Shown here one piece after another: positions 1 through 8,134 of a stretch of 64,000 nt of DNA. The stretch comes from JADKIH01 sp031417395 (GTDB taxonomy: Bacteria; Bacteroidota; Bacteroidia; AKYH767-A; 2013-40CM-41-45): NCBI GenBank assembly GCA_031417395.1, contig JANOVM010000080.1, forward strand, positions 1 to 64,000. Reading direction: 5' to 3'. The notes below the pieces were generated by a model. It was not told the origin of the DNA, made no database searches, and saw only the letters and a list, made by a program, of their open reading frames with translations. Positions within the stretch are counted from its first letter, which is position 1; each line of letters begins with the position of its first letter. The translations under genes were made by a program, and so were the position numbers.

Positions 1-127
1 AATGAACTAATATCAATTAAATTTGACAAGAAAATAACCAAACTTATATTAACCCAATGTACCTATGATAAGCGAAAAGATAGGGCTAATGCTAAACAAA
101 TACAATTTAAACTTGCCGCTTAGCCTG

Positions 128-222
128 ACGCCAATGCGATAGCTATCGGGATTGTGCTTCGTATAAAGTTAAGTGCTGGTAGACAGTTTTATACTCCAAA
201 AACGCCAACTTCTTAAACCCGC
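128..222 (-). repeat. Dispersed hairpin repeat A, copy A1 (reverse orientation)
   Basis: Read on the minus strand, 222-201 gives the core GCGGGTTTAAGAAGTTGGCG, which matches the same core in copies at 6383, 11221, 17764, 20099 and 30827. The segment also holds the perfect palindrome CGATAGCTATCG (137-148), shared with copy A2, and a second inverted repeat GTATAAA/TTTATAC near 170-195. The rest of 1-406 is AT-rich and shows no convincing gene. Confidence 0.55.
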
Positions 223-406
223 AAACCTTCAGACTGTACAAAAAACTCCCAAATTGATAATATTAACCTTTAATTAACAGGACAACAAAAAATAAATTTC
301 AAAATTTTGAGTTTTTACACTTGCTGACGTTATGCGCTATTTTGGGGCGACCTGCTTAATTAAAACAGCGTATAAATGAATAAAAAAAACTAACAACCAA
401 CCTGCG

Positions 407-1222
407 ATGAAATTTTTAATCACAATCTGGACACTGATAGTTGTATTTGCTTTTAGTTCTTGCGACTCACGTCAAAACTTTAAACAAGTTACCGGCGGGA
501 AAGAAACAACCACCCTAGATGAACCACCGTCTAATGACACGCAACAGCAATCGGACAAAATTGAAACTTCCGTTGAGCGCAAAGTCATTAAGGAGGGTGA
601 AATAACTTTTGAAGCGAAAGATGTAAATGAAACGAAAGCATTAATCGCAAAGACAGTTCAACAAATAAAAGGCTACATCAGCAAAGATGAAATTTTAGAT
701 TTCAGCGACAAGTTTGAACATCGTTTGACAATCCGAATTCCATCGGACAAGTTTGATTTTCTTCTTTCAAAAATTTCTGAGAGTGCTGAAAAGCTTGACA
801 GCAAAAACATAAATGTTCTTGATGTAACAGAAGAGTACATTGATGTTGAAGCACGACTTAAAACCAAGAAAGATCTTGAAAGCAGATACCAAGAGCTTTT
901 AAAACAAGCAACAAAAGTTGACGAGATTTTATCCATTGAAAAAGAGTTGGCGAAACAGCGAGAGGAAATTGAATCTGTTGAAGGACGATTTCGTTATTTG
1001 AAAGACAGAATTTCGTTCAGCACTTTGACAGTTACTTATTATCAGCGGACACATTCTGCATTTGGTTTTGGTTCTAAGTTCGGACAAGCATTAAAAAATG
1101 GTTGGGGCTTCCTACTTCGGTTTTGTATTGCCCTGACAAATCTTTGGGCATTTATCATTCTCGGAATTATTGGAGTGTATATTTACAGACGGATGAATCG
1201 GAGGAGGAAAAACAGCGCATAA
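407..1222 (+). CDS. DUF4349 family lipoprotein
   Basis: Predicted membrane-attached lipoprotein of the DUF4349 family; its cellular role is not established. The 271-residue product starts with a hydrophobic signal ending in a lipobox-like FSSC (Cys19). A charged, Ser/Thr/Gln-rich linker follows, then the DUF4349 core with the typical sequences ERKVIKEGEITFEA and LTIRIPSDKFD, a coiled-coil stretch at about residues 155-195, and one transmembrane helix near 240-262 followed by a basic tail (RRMNRRRK). A lipid-anchored N-terminus plus a C-terminal helix is the usual family layout. It stands alone, with no operon partner and no clear promoter. Family call is firm, function unknown. Confidence 0.85.
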   Translation: MKFLITIWTLIVVFAFSSCDSRQNFKQVTGGKETTTLDEPPSNDTQQQSDKIETSVERKVIKEGEITFEAKDVNETKALIAKTVQQIKGYISKDEILDFSDKFEHRLTIRIPSDKFDFLLSKISESAEKLDSKNINVLDVTEEYIDVEARLKTKKDLESRYQELLKQATKVDEILSIEKELAKQREEIESVEGRFRYLKDRISFSTLTVTYYQRTHSAFGFGSKFGQALKNGWGFLLRFCIALTNLWAFIILGIIGVYIYRRMNRRRKNSA

Positions 1223-1375
1223 CATTGAGATTAAAAAAATAAAAAAAGAAGGACTATGAGATATAAACAAAGAGTTGAGCTCCTAACATTCAATTCTCCG
1301 AGTGAAGTTTAGCGCTAAAACTCCTTGCTATCGCAAGCCTCCGAACCGCTACCTGTAATTTTAGATAATCCCACA

Positions 1376-1798
1376 ATGACGACAACGGACGATATAATAA
1401 AGTTTTTAAAAGATTTATCTGGGGTTGATAAAGTAGAGCCAAACGCCGACATTGGTTACGACTTAGGAATGCAAGGTGACGACTTTGACGAAATGATTGA
1501 AAAGTATTCATCAAAGTATTCTGTTGACATGACAAATTACCTTTGGTATTTTCACCACGCAGAAGAAGGGAGTTCTAGCATTGGCGGACTGTTTTTTGAC
1601 CCACCAAACAAACAAGTAAAAAGAATACCACTTACACCGTCAATGTTGACAGACTTTGCGAACGGTGGTAAATGGGATATTAATTATCCTGACCATAAAA
1701 TTCCAAAAAATCGAAACGACATTAGAGTAAATCAAATTATCTTTGGACTAATTTTACTTTTCATTTTAGTAACTGTAATATACAAATGGTTAAACTGA
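1376..1798 (+). CDS. DUF1493 family protein with C-terminal membrane helix
   Basis: A 140-residue protein resembling the DUF1493 family, small acidic proteins with an acyl-carrier-like helical fold. The N-terminal half contains the family-like stretch ADIGYDLGMQGDDFDEMIE and a later YLWYFHHAEE. The last about 20 residues form a hydrophobic helix (IIFGLILLFILVTVIYKW), so it is probably tail-anchored in the inner membrane. I chose the ATG at 1376 rather than an in-frame codon at 1325, because the extra 17 residues come from repeat-like upstream DNA and do not fit the family. No serine for a phosphopantetheine arm is obvious, so a true carrier function is doubtful. Confidence 0.6.
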   Translation: MTTTDDIIKFLKDLSGVDKVEPNADIGYDLGMQGDDFDEMIEKYSSKYSVDMTNYLWYFHHAEEGSSSIGGLFFDPPNKQVKRIPLTPSMLTDFANGGKWDINYPDHKIPKNRNDIRVNQIIFGLILLFILVTVIYKWLN

Positions 1799-1897
1799 CA
1801 GACAAATTCGACAGACAAAGCAACACTACCGGTAACATTGGGTTTGCAATAGCGAGAGTTCCGTGCTTTGCAGACACATTTGTGCAAGGTGGAAGCC

Positions 1898-1923
1898 TGA
1901 CTCGTCCTGAAAAAAGTTTACAG
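1898..1923 (+). repeat. 26-bp repeat, possible insertion-sequence end
   Basis: The 26 bases starting TGACTCGTCCTGAAAAAAG occur identically at 7556-7581 and with changes at 17832-17855. The form is like the terminal repeats of some Bacteroidota insertion sequences, but no transposase or partner end is present here, so this is a remnant at best. The surrounding 1799-2340 has no gene that I can support. Confidence 0.4.
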
Positions 1924-2067
1924 CTTAGTTCGTTAATCCTGCTCCTGGTTTACAATAGCAGTTTTTTTTCGGTAGCAATTCTTCCATAATCTTTCTGTCT
2001 TGATTTTAGAGGGTCGGCGGGTCATGATCCGAAAGATTTATTAAAGTTGTATTTGTATGGCTAGGGT

Positions 2068-2155
2068 AATAAATATTTCAGGTTTCAAAAAGTTAATAAA
2101 ATAAGAATGAAAAATTTATTTTACATTTATTTTTTGCACGAACTGTCGTAAACGG
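2068..2155 (+). repeat. Degenerate partial copy of repeat C
   Basis: The segment contains GGTTTCAAAAAGTTAATAA, then an AT-rich block ending TTTTTTGCACGAACTGTCG. These match, in the same order, two parts of the about 230-bp repeat C at 8571 and 12084 (GGCTTCAAAAAGTTAAT and TTTTTGCAGGAGCTGCCG). The middle of the unit is missing. Confidence 0.35.
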
Positions 2156-2340
2156 CAACTTATGTCGCAAATTTTTGACAAGGATGTGTAGTGTAGTCGC
2201 TTAAGTACAAAGGACAAAAGCAATGGCGAAACTTATTGATTCTTCTTTTGCAAACAGCCGCATAAAAAGTGTGAATCGTGTAACACTTCTGTATTATTGT
2301 GTAATGCAACCGGATATAGTTTAACCATATTTGTAGTTCT

Positions 2341-3204
2341 GTGAAAACCACCATCCTTAACACCATAAAACTGCTGCGCTTACCGTTTTCGGTGTTTCTT
2401 TTTCCTATTTCTTTATTCTCGTTTTTCTACATTCAGCCCGAGCTTAATTATCAGTTGATGCTGGTGCTTATAATTTGGCATTTACTGGTCTTCCCTTCCA
2501 GCAATGCCTACAACAGCTACCACGACCGTGACGAAGGCCCCATTGGCGCTTTAGAAGCTCCACCCAAACCAACCAAACTACTATTGCAAGTTGCTAACGT
2601 AATGGATAGCCTGGCCATTTTGCTTTCCATTCTTGTCAATGTCTACTTCACTGCTTTTGTTATTGCCTTTATTGTCGTATCGCGCCTATACAGCAACAGG
2701 CAGGTGCGGCTCAAGAAATATCCGGTGGTTGCCTTTTTAATAGTTTGCTTATGTCAGGGTACGGGAGTTTTTGTGGCCAATATTTTTGGCTTGTCGTCAT
2801 TAGCATTGTTTTCCAGTCCATCCGTGGTTTACTCCGCTATTGCCTGTTACTTTTTTATAGGCACTATCTATCCGCTTACCCAAATATATCAGCATGAAGC
2901 CGATGCTAAAGATGGGGTAAAAACAATCAGTCTGTTGTTGGGTAAAAAAGGAACCTTCATTTTTTCCGGGCTCATGTTTTTATTGGCTAACCTGTTTATT
3001 TATTTATCGTTTCACAACAATAACGGGTTGAACAATTTCTGGCTCTTCAATATTGTTATGCTGCCTGCCACCATCTTCTTCATAAGTTGGGCCATACGGT
3101 CATTTCGAAATGCAGCGCAGGTCAATTTCAAAAACACCATGATACAATTGATGCTCTCATCAATGCTCAACAACATTTTCTTTTTAATACTCTTAATCAA
3201 ATAG
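2341..3204 (+). CDS. UbiA family prenyltransferase
   Basis: Integral membrane prenyltransferase of the UbiA superfamily (287 residues, about eight hydrophobic helices), which transfers an isoprenyl group from a diphosphate to an aromatic or lipid acceptor. The first Asp-rich motif is seen as NAYNSYHDRDEG (Asn55, Asn58, Asp62, Asp64), followed by the second as HEADAKDG (Asp188, Asp191); both bind Mg-diphosphate in this family. The start is a GTG at 2341. It is the first gene of a four-gene operon: the type III PKS starts 3 bases downstream. The context suggests that it prenylates a PKS-made phenolic core, but the acceptor is inferred, not seen. Confidence 0.85.
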   Translation: MKTTILNTIKLLRLPFSVFLFPISLFSFFYIQPELNYQLMLVLIIWHLLVFPSSNAYNSYHDRDEGPIGALEAPPKPTKLLLQVANVMDSLAILLSILVNVYFTAFVIAFIVVSRLYSNRQVRLKKYPVVAFLIVCLCQGTGVFVANIFGLSSLALFSSPSVVYSAIACYFFIGTIYPLTQIYQHEADAKDGVKTISLLLGKKGTFIFSGLMFLLANLFIYLSFHNNNGLNNFWLFNIVMLPATIFFISWAIRSFRNAAQVNFKNTMIQLMLSSMLNNIFFLILLIK

Positions 3205-3206
3205 CC

Positions 3207-4358
3207 ATGCCTGTTATCCTCGATATATCAACCGCAGTTCCCGATTATTCAATTACCAAAGAAGATTTTGTAAAGTTTTATGTTCGCGCTCTGGAGGCTT
3301 CCGGTATGCCCACCATTACTAAAAAGCTAGGCTTTTTGCTCGAGAAAACAAAGATTACCAATCGCTATAGCTGCATTCCCGACTTTGACGGAAATGAACA
3401 GGAGTTATTTACCAATGGCAATTACATGCAACCGGTAGAAAGAAGAATGAAAATTTACAAAGAAAAAGCTTTGCCCCTCGCAGCTAAGGCTATTGATGCG
3501 CTGCTGCTGATAAACAACATTGCAACTGCCGACATAACCCACCTTATAACAGTAAGCTGCACCGGTCTTTTTGCTCCGGGCTTAGAGTTTTTAGTCGCAG
3601 ACCATTTCGGTCTGCAACACACCGAAAAAATAGCCGTGAATTTTCTGGGTTGTTATGCAGCCATTAAAGCGCTAAAACATGCGCACTACATTGCCAAAGC
3701 TAATCCGGATGCCTGCATATTAATTGTCAGTGTCGAGCTTTGTTCCCTGCACTTTTTCCCATCCGTTACCGATGAAGATATAGTGGCTAACTTGTTGTTT
3801 GCCGATGGCGCTGCTGCCGTTTTGGTTTGCGGAGATGAAAGCAATCATATTAAAAACAACCTGGTATTGAATATCGATGCCATTGGCTCAGCGTGCATTC
3901 CTAACAGTGCCGACTTAATGACCTGGGATGTATCGTCTTCTGCATACAGAATGTATTTGAGTAAGCATTTGGTGCGCGCCATTAAGGAAAATATAGAACC
4001 TGTTGTCAATGGGTTTTTAATGGATAGTAAATCCGAAACAGATTATTGGGCCATTCACCCGGGTGGGGTAAGAATTGTGGAAGCCGTAAAAGAAAGCCTG
4101 CAACTGAACGACAGCAATGTGGAAGATTCGATGCACGTATTAAAGCACTACGGCAATATGTCGTCTCCTACCATCTTGTTTATTCTACACCGCATACTAC
4201 ATAAAATAAGAAGCGAGGAACAGAGCAATAGCAAAAGTATTTTTGCCTGTGCTTTCGGGCCGGGATTAACGGTTGAGATGATTCAGCTTTCATCGGTCAA
4301 CGCAATGTTTTTGAATTCCCTTAAACATACTGTTCCAAATTATGCAATTCCGGTTTAG
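3207..4358 (+). CDS. Type III polyketide synthase (chalcone/stilbene synthase family)
   Basis: Condenses an acyl starter with malonyl-CoA units to a resorcinol-, pyrone- or phloroglucinol-type product. The 383-residue protein has the thiolase-like fold with the catalytic triad visible: Cys118 in TVSCTGLFAPG, His284 in WAIHPGG and Asn317 in YGNMSSPT. Length is normal for bacterial members. I start it at the ATG 3207, right after the UbiA stop; an in-frame extension to 3087 would lie wholly inside the UbiA gene. It overlaps the methyltransferase gene by 17 bases, so the two are probably translationally coupled. Starter and product cannot be read from sequence. Confidence 0.9.
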   Translation: MPVILDISTAVPDYSITKEDFVKFYVRALEASGMPTITKKLGFLLEKTKITNRYSCIPDFDGNEQELFTNGNYMQPVERRMKIYKEKALPLAAKAIDALLLINNIATADITHLITVSCTGLFAPGLEFLVADHFGLQHTEKIAVNFLGCYAAIKALKHAHYIAKANPDACILIVSVELCSLHFFPSVTDEDIVANLLFADGAAAVLVCGDESNHIKNNLVLNIDAIGSACIPNSADLMTWDVSSSAYRMYLSKHLVRAIKENIEPVVNGFLMDSKSETDYWAIHPGGVRIVEAVKESLQLNDSNVEDSMHVLKHYGNMSSPTILFILHRILHKIRSEEQSNSKSIFACAFGPGLTVEMIQLSSVNAMFLNSLKHTVPNYAIPV

Positions 4359-5040
4359 ATCTAACGAAAAAGAATACCTCGACAACAGTGTTATAGCTAC
4401 CAAGGACTTATTTCGAACCTTAGTGGAGCTTGATATTATCAATACGTATCTGGGGGGCTACAAGGCTTCGTTGCAAGGCTTGAAGGATATTCTCAAAACA
4501 AAAAAAACGATTCGCAATATTTTAGATATTGGTTTTGGTGGTGGCGATTCAATTAAACAGTTTTCGAAATTTGCCGATAGCATAAACCTGTCCTTGTTTT
4601 TCTACGGTGTCGACTTAAAAACCGATTGTATAAATTATGCAGAAGAGAATCTTGCTTCGCTACAAAACAAAAAACTAATCTGCGATGATTACCGGAACAT
4701 AGCACCCGCCCTGCTTGCACAAATAGATATAATTCACTGTAGTTTATTTCTGCATCATCTTACGGATGAAGAAATAATTAGTCTCTTTAAATTCGGCAAA
4801 GCCAATAATTGCACATTGCTTGCAAATGATTTGCACCGCAACTGGCTGGCGTATTATAGTATCAAATTTCTAACTGCATTATTTTCAAAATCGTGGCTGG
4901 TAAAAAATGATGCCTGCCTTTCGGTCAGGAGGGCTTTCAGAAAAAGAGAGTTGGAATCCCTGCTTCAACAAGCCGGTTACAAAAATTACTCCGTAAAGTG
5001 GAGTTGGGCATTTCGTTACATTGTAATTGCGTATGGATGA
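4342..5040 (+). CDS. Class I SAM-dependent methyltransferase
   Basis: Predicted cytosolic O- or C-methyltransferase (232 residues). The SAM-binding loop is seen as ILDIGFGGGDSI near residue 52, followed by an acidic YGVDLK at the end of beta-2 and a later HCSLFLHHL typical of this Rossmann-fold class. It overlaps the PKS gene by 17 bases at its start and the oxidoreductase gene by 4 bases (ATGA) at its end. This strongly implies that it modifies the same small molecule. Relatives occur next to type III PKS genes in other Bacteroidota. Confidence 0.85.
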   Translation: MQFRFRSNEKEYLDNSVIATKDLFRTLVELDIINTYLGGYKASLQGLKDILKTKKTIRNILDIGFGGGDSIKQFSKFADSINLSLFFYGVDLKTDCINYAEENLASLQNKKLICDDYRNIAPALLAQIDIIHCSLFLHHLTDEEIISLFKFGKANNCTLLANDLHRNWLAYYSIKFLTALFSKSWLVKNDACLSVRRAFRKRELESLLQQAGYKNYSVKWSWAFRYIVIAYG

Positions 5041-6155
5041 AATACGATGTAGCCATAATTGGTGGCGGACTTGCCGGACTATCTCTTTCTATCGATTTGA
5101 AGAAAAGAGGGTACTCGATAGTTGTTATAGAAAAGGGAAATTACCCAAGGCATAAAGTATGCGGTGAATACATATCGATGGAATCGCATAATTATCTGCA
5201 AAGTATTTGCCCGGCTTTGGCTTCGTTTAGCTTGCCGCTAATCAGTAATTTCAAATTAAGTTCAACCGGAAAACATGAATTTGAAACAAAGCTAGATTTG
5301 GGCGGCTTTGGTATAAGCCGTTACTTATTGGAAGAGCTGATGTTTACCGAAGCAAAAAGAAATGGAGTAGTTTTTATGCTTAAATGCAAAGCTTTCGATA
5401 GTCATTATAACGAAACAGAAGAACACTATACAATCAACACAAACAGCGGTAATGTAGATGCTAGCTTAGTATGCAATTCCACCGGTAGAAAATCGAATTT
5501 TGAAACTAAAGAAAATGAGACGCAATTAAGCGGCACAAATTACATAGGGATTAAGTACCACGTGAGGCTAAAGAGGGATAACAGCTATGTTGAAATCCAT
5601 AATTTCCCCGGTGGCTATTGCGGCGTTTCGGGCATAGAAGAAAACAAGTCTTGTCTTTGTTACATCGTAAATTCAAAAAAGCTCAACAGCGTTCACAATT
5701 CCATTCCTGAATTGGAGAAGGTGTATCTATACCAAAACAGCTATTTAAAGAAAATCTTTAGTGAGGCTGAATTCCTGTTCAAAGAGCCGCTGACCATCAG
5801 CGGCATTAATTTCAGAATTAAAGAACCGGCAACGGACAGTTTATTTTTTTTAGGAGATTCTGCAGGAAGCATTGCCCCTGTTGCAGGCAACGGCATGAGC
5901 ATTGCACTCAGGTCTGCGGCTGTGTTATCGGCTAAGATTGATAGCTACTTTGCAAAGACAATTACCAAACAACAGTTGATCGACAACTATAAGGGCTTCT
6001 GGAATAAAGAATTCTCTACCCGATTGAAATTAAGTCGTCATTTTCAAAAGCTTTCTGAGTATCCTTTACTCACCAATCTGAGCATCGGGTTATTTAAGCC
6101 ATTCCCTTCTTTAGCAAAAAGCATTATCAGGCATACACATGGCACCTCGTTTTAA
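5037..6155 (+). CDS. FAD-dependent oxidoreductase (geranylgeranyl reductase/FixC-like)
   Basis: A flavoprotein monooxygenase- or reductase-type enzyme of 372 residues. The N-terminal dinucleotide-binding motif is GGGLAGLSLSIDLKKRG, preceded by KYDVAIIG, and the second FAD motif is GDSAGSIAPVAGNG. The family includes geranylgeranyl reductases and phenol hydroxylases. The ATG at 5037 overlaps the methyltransferase stop as ATGA. The in-frame ATG-containing extension upstream falls in the previous gene and is not needed. Last gene of the operon; probably oxidises or reduces the prenylated or methylated polyketide. Confidence 0.85.
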   Translation: MKYDVAIIGGGLAGLSLSIDLKKRGYSIVVIEKGNYPRHKVCGEYISMESHNYLQSICPALASFSLPLISNFKLSSTGKHEFETKLDLGGFGISRYLLEELMFTEAKRNGVVFMLKCKAFDSHYNETEEHYTINTNSGNVDASLVCNSTGRKSNFETKENETQLSGTNYIGIKYHVRLKRDNSYVEIHNFPGGYCGVSGIEENKSCLCYIVNSKKLNSVHNSIPELEKVYLYQNSYLKKIFSEAEFLFKEPLTISGINFRIKEPATDSLFFLGDSAGSIAPVAGNGMSIALRSAAVLSAKIDSYFAKTITKQQLIDNYKGFWNKEFSTRLKLSRHFQKLSEYPLLTNLSIGLFKPFPSLAKSIIRHTHGTSF

Positions 6156-6183
6156 TTGAAAGTGACCACTATCTGATGAAACT

Positions 6184-6191
6184 TATCTTTG
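6184..6191 (+). promoter_or_regulatory. Putative -7 element TATCTTTG
   Basis: An exact TAnnTTTG match lies 21 bases before the small reading frame at 6213. A TTG exists upstream, but at 25 rather than about 20 bases, so only the -7 part is convincing. Confidence 0.4.
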
Positions 6192-6212
6192 CACTTCAAT
6201 AAAGAACTTGTA

Positions 6213-6350
6213 ATGGACGACCTAAACCCAAAAGGAAAATGGGAAGGACAAATGAAATTTAGAAATGGAGACATTAGAGTAATTGAGTTTGACACGGACT
6301 ATATCAACTCTCTTAAACTTGTTTCGACAAAAAAGACAAAGAAAAAATGA
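6213..6350 (+). CDS. Small hypothetical protein (45 residues)
   Basis: A short frame beginning MDDLNPKGKWEG and ending in a lysine-rich tail (STKKTKKK). I do not recognise it. Support is a -7 promoter element 21 bases upstream and its position between the PKS operon and repeat A2. It may instead be the surviving N-terminus of a truncated gene, since repeat DNA begins about 30 bases after its stop. Soluble and basic at the C-terminus, with no signal or membrane helix. Confidence 0.35.
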   Translation: MDDLNPKGKWEGQMKFRNGDIRVIEFDTDYINSLKLVSTKKTKKK

Positions 6351-6382
6351 CCAGACATTGCGACACTGAAAGAAGGGCAGCT

Positions 6383-6480
6383 GCTAACAGCAACTTCAAG
6401 AAATTGACGGTTTAGTGGTTATATGATTCCGATAGCTATCGGGATTGTGATTCATATCAAATCAACTGAACGCACGCTTG
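6383..6480 (+). repeat. Dispersed hairpin repeat A, copy A2
   Basis: Begins GCTAACAGCAACTTCAAG and can fold into one long imperfect hairpin. The left arm runs from about 6395 and the right arm to about 6485, with the palindrome CCGATAGCTATCGG (6429-6442) at the tip and ATATGA/TTCATAT pairing below it. The bulged long stem and the initial TAAC recall integron attC sites, but I see no convincing pair of core sites. Group II remnant G1 follows directly. Confidence 0.55.
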
Positions 6481-6483
6481 ATC

Positions 6484-6702
6484 AAGTGGGTAAAATGGGA
6501 AATGGGATTTTACAAAATGGCTTATGTAAAATGGCTAAAGAAAAAGTATAAGCAAAACCCGAATCTTTTTCCACACTGGCAGTTGTTACATTCATACTGT
6601 ATTATTACATTCGTAATTGAACAAGAAGAACGGTATGAATCGAGAGGTTCACATACGGTTCTGTGAGAAGGTGAGGGTGAAATTCCCTTGCGTGACTCGA
6701 TT
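6484..6702 (+). mobile_element. Group II intron 3'-end remnant G1
   Basis: The 5' part can be translated as YKMAYVKWLKKKYKQNPNL followed by FPHWQL, resembling the C-terminal maturase end of a group II intron-encoded protein. It is followed by a domain V-like hairpin (6628-6662: GAACGGTATG, GAGA loop, CATACGGTTC; one mismatch, and the catalytic AGC triad is changed) and a domain VI-like hairpin GAGGGTGAAATTCCCTT ending near CTCGAT. The 5' domains and the reverse transcriptase are absent. Three similar copies exist (7656, 17870, 20218). Confidence 0.65.
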
Positions 6703-6783
6703 TGGTAAAAGCAATCGCAACTTTGAGAGGTTTTTTCTTTGATTTAAAAATTGTACATTAGTCAAATAATTCTGCTTCACTCA

Positions 6784-7020
6784 ATGACGTTTAACTCGAT
6801 TTTAAAAGAATTAAAGAATATTCCTTCTGACAGACTGGAGGAATTATATCAATACATCCACTCTCTAAATCCGAAGAAAAAAGGATCTGAGCAGATGAGA
6901 AAAAAAATATTGACGTTCGCCGGAGCTTTTAGTGATATGAGTAAGAAAGACTATAAAGACTTTCTAAAACAAACGAAAAGAACAAGAGCTAAACTTTTTA
7001 ATCGCAATGTTGATTTATGA
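6784..7020 (+). CDS. Antitoxin partner of VapC-type toxin
   Basis: A 78-residue protein with an N-terminal MTFNSILKELKNIPSDRLEE, resembling small DUF2281-like antitoxins that pair with PIN toxins, and a basic Lys/Arg-rich C-terminus expected to wrap around the toxin. I start it at the ATG 6784; a TTG at 6751 would add 11 residues that do not fit. The stop overlaps the toxin start as ATGA, the usual coupling of toxin-antitoxin pairs. DNA binding for autoregulation is expected from the family type but no operator is evident. Confidence 0.7.
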   Translation: MTFNSILKELKNIPSDRLEELYQYIHSLNPKKKGSEQMRKKILTFAGAFSDMSKKDYKDFLKQTKRTRAKLFNRNVDL

Positions 7021-7421
7021 GCCCAACAATGCTTGACACGGATATCCTCTCTGAATTTTTAAGAGGAAATGAAAAAGTTGTTAATAATGTTGATGAATAT
7101 TTAAAACAGTTTGGTTTTATCAGTCTGAGCATTATTACCTATTACGAAATTTTAAATGGACTACTTTTTAAAGACGCGAAAAAGCAACTCAAGAAATTTG
7201 AAAATTTTGTAGCACTTAACAATGTCTTACTTCTGACTTTAAAATCAACTAAACTTTCTGCAAATATTCAAGCTGATCTTCGTAAGAAAGGAAGAGAAAT
7301 TGGTCATACGGATACTTTAATTGCAGGCATTGCTATTGCTAACAAATTAGAACTTGTAACGAACAATACAGAGCACTTTAAAAGAGTAAAAGGTCTACAT
7401 ATAGCCAACTGGTCAAAGTGA
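7017..7421 (+). CDS. vapC: PIN-domain toxin, VapC family
   Basis: Predicted Mg-dependent RNase that cleaves tRNA or rRNA when not bound by its antitoxin. The 134-residue protein is a single PIN domain with the acidic residues in place: Asp7 (MLDTDILSEF), Glu44 (TYYEILNG), Asp99 (GHTDTLIAGIA) and Asn116/117 (VTNNTEHF). Normal length and intact. It overlaps the antitoxin by 4 bases. The pair sits between two group II remnants (G1 and G2), consistent with a mobile accessory locus. Confidence 0.88.
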   Translation: MSPTMLDTDILSEFLRGNEKVVNNVDEYLKQFGFISLSIITYYEILNGLLFKDAKKQLKKFENFVALNNVLLLTLKSTKLSANIQADLRKKGREIGHTDTLIAGIAIANKLELVTNNTEHFKRVKGLHIANWSK

Positions 7422-7555
7422 TAAATAAAGGTTGCATGCACGCACTTATCCTTTTGTCCTTCGCAAACTTTAGGTATTTCTTGAGATTGTAAGTTAAGGC
7501 TGACATCAAGCAGTGTTTATTCGCTTGTTATATTCCTCTTGTGTTTACTCGTTTG

Positions 7556-7581
7556 TGACTCGTCCTGAAAAAAGTTTACAG
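7556..7581 (+). repeat. 26-bp repeat, second copy (possible IS end)
   Basis: Identical over 26 bases to 1898-1923. It lies 75 bases before group II remnant G2. In the 17.8 kb copy the same sequence lies between repeat A4 and remnant G3. Nothing else is recognisable in 7422-7655. Confidence 0.45.
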
Positions 7582-7655
7582 TCTATTTAGTTACTCCTGA
7601 TATTGTTTTACTGTTCATTGTTAGTCCTTAATCCGGAATCAAGTCAATGCACGAT

Positions 7656-7877
7656 TGAATAAGTGTGTAAAATGGGAAAAGGGCTATACAAAATGGCATA
7701 TGTAAAATGGCTAAAGAAAAAATATAAGGAAAATTCAAATCTTTTTCCGCACCGACAGTTGGTTCATCCATAATGTATTATTACATTCGTGATTGAACAA
7801 GAAGAGCCGTATGGATCGAGAGGTTCACGTATGGTTTTGTGAGAACGTGAGGGTGAAATTCCCTTGCCGGACTCGAT
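7656..7877 (+). mobile_element. Group II intron 3'-end remnant G2 (best domain V)
   Basis: The reading YKMAYVKWLKKKYKENSNLF repeats the maturase-tail sequence of G1. Domain V at 7804-7838 is nearly canonical: GAGCCGTATGGATC, GAGA tetraloop, GGTTC, two-base bulge, then TATGGTTTT, with the AGC catalytic triad present. Domain VI (GTGAGGGTGAAATTCCCTT) and a CTCGAT end follow. No 5' intron domains or RT gene are present, so this cannot splice as a complete intron. Confidence 0.7.
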
Positions 7878-7926
7878 TAGAGGGCATTTAAAGCAGGGTC
7901 TCTACGTTTTGAAAAATATTTTTTAG

Positions 7927-7934
7927 TATTTTTG
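7927..7934 (+). promoter_or_regulatory. Putative -7 element TATTTTTG for the antitoxin at 7952
   Basis: Exact TAnnTTTG match, 17 bases before the ATG. A TTG lies only 15 bases upstream, which is short, so the -33 element is uncertain. Confidence 0.4.
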
Positions 7935-7951
7935 AAAAATAAACAATTACT

Positions 7952-8134
7952 ATGCTTAGAAGAAGTAAAGTTCTTGAAACGGTTGGTTCACTTCCTGCAA
8001 CATTTACTATGGAAGAACTAATTGAACGACTGGTTTTGCTTAAAAAAATTGAAATTGGTATCGAACAAGCCAACAAAGGTCAAACTATTTCACTTAAAGA
8101 AGCCAAATCACGGTTGAAGAAATGGCTGAAATAA
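7952..8134 (+). CDS. ParE/RelE-type antitoxin (addiction module protein)
   Basis: A 60-residue protein starting MLRRSKVLETVGSLPATFTM with a central EELIERLVLLKKIEIGIEQA and the ending KEAKSRLKKWLK, typical of small antitoxins paired with ParE/RelE toxins. Intact. Its last 13 bases overlap the toxin reading frame at 8122. Because the toxin is broken by a stop codon, this antitoxin may now be an orphan that could still cross-neutralise a related toxin elsewhere. Confidence 0.7.
   Translation: MLRRSKVLETVGSLPATFTMEELIERLVLLKKIEIGIEQANKGQTISLKEAKSRLKKWLK

Noticed and set aside
1786..1989. A 67-codon plus-strand frame after the DUF1493 gene
   Set aside because: It overlaps the DUF1493 stop, contains the 26-bp repeat and has no protein-like pattern.
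6478..6666. A 62-codon frame that could be called a small gene
   Set aside because: Its first half is a group II maturase tail and its second half is the translated domain V hairpin; it is an element remnant.
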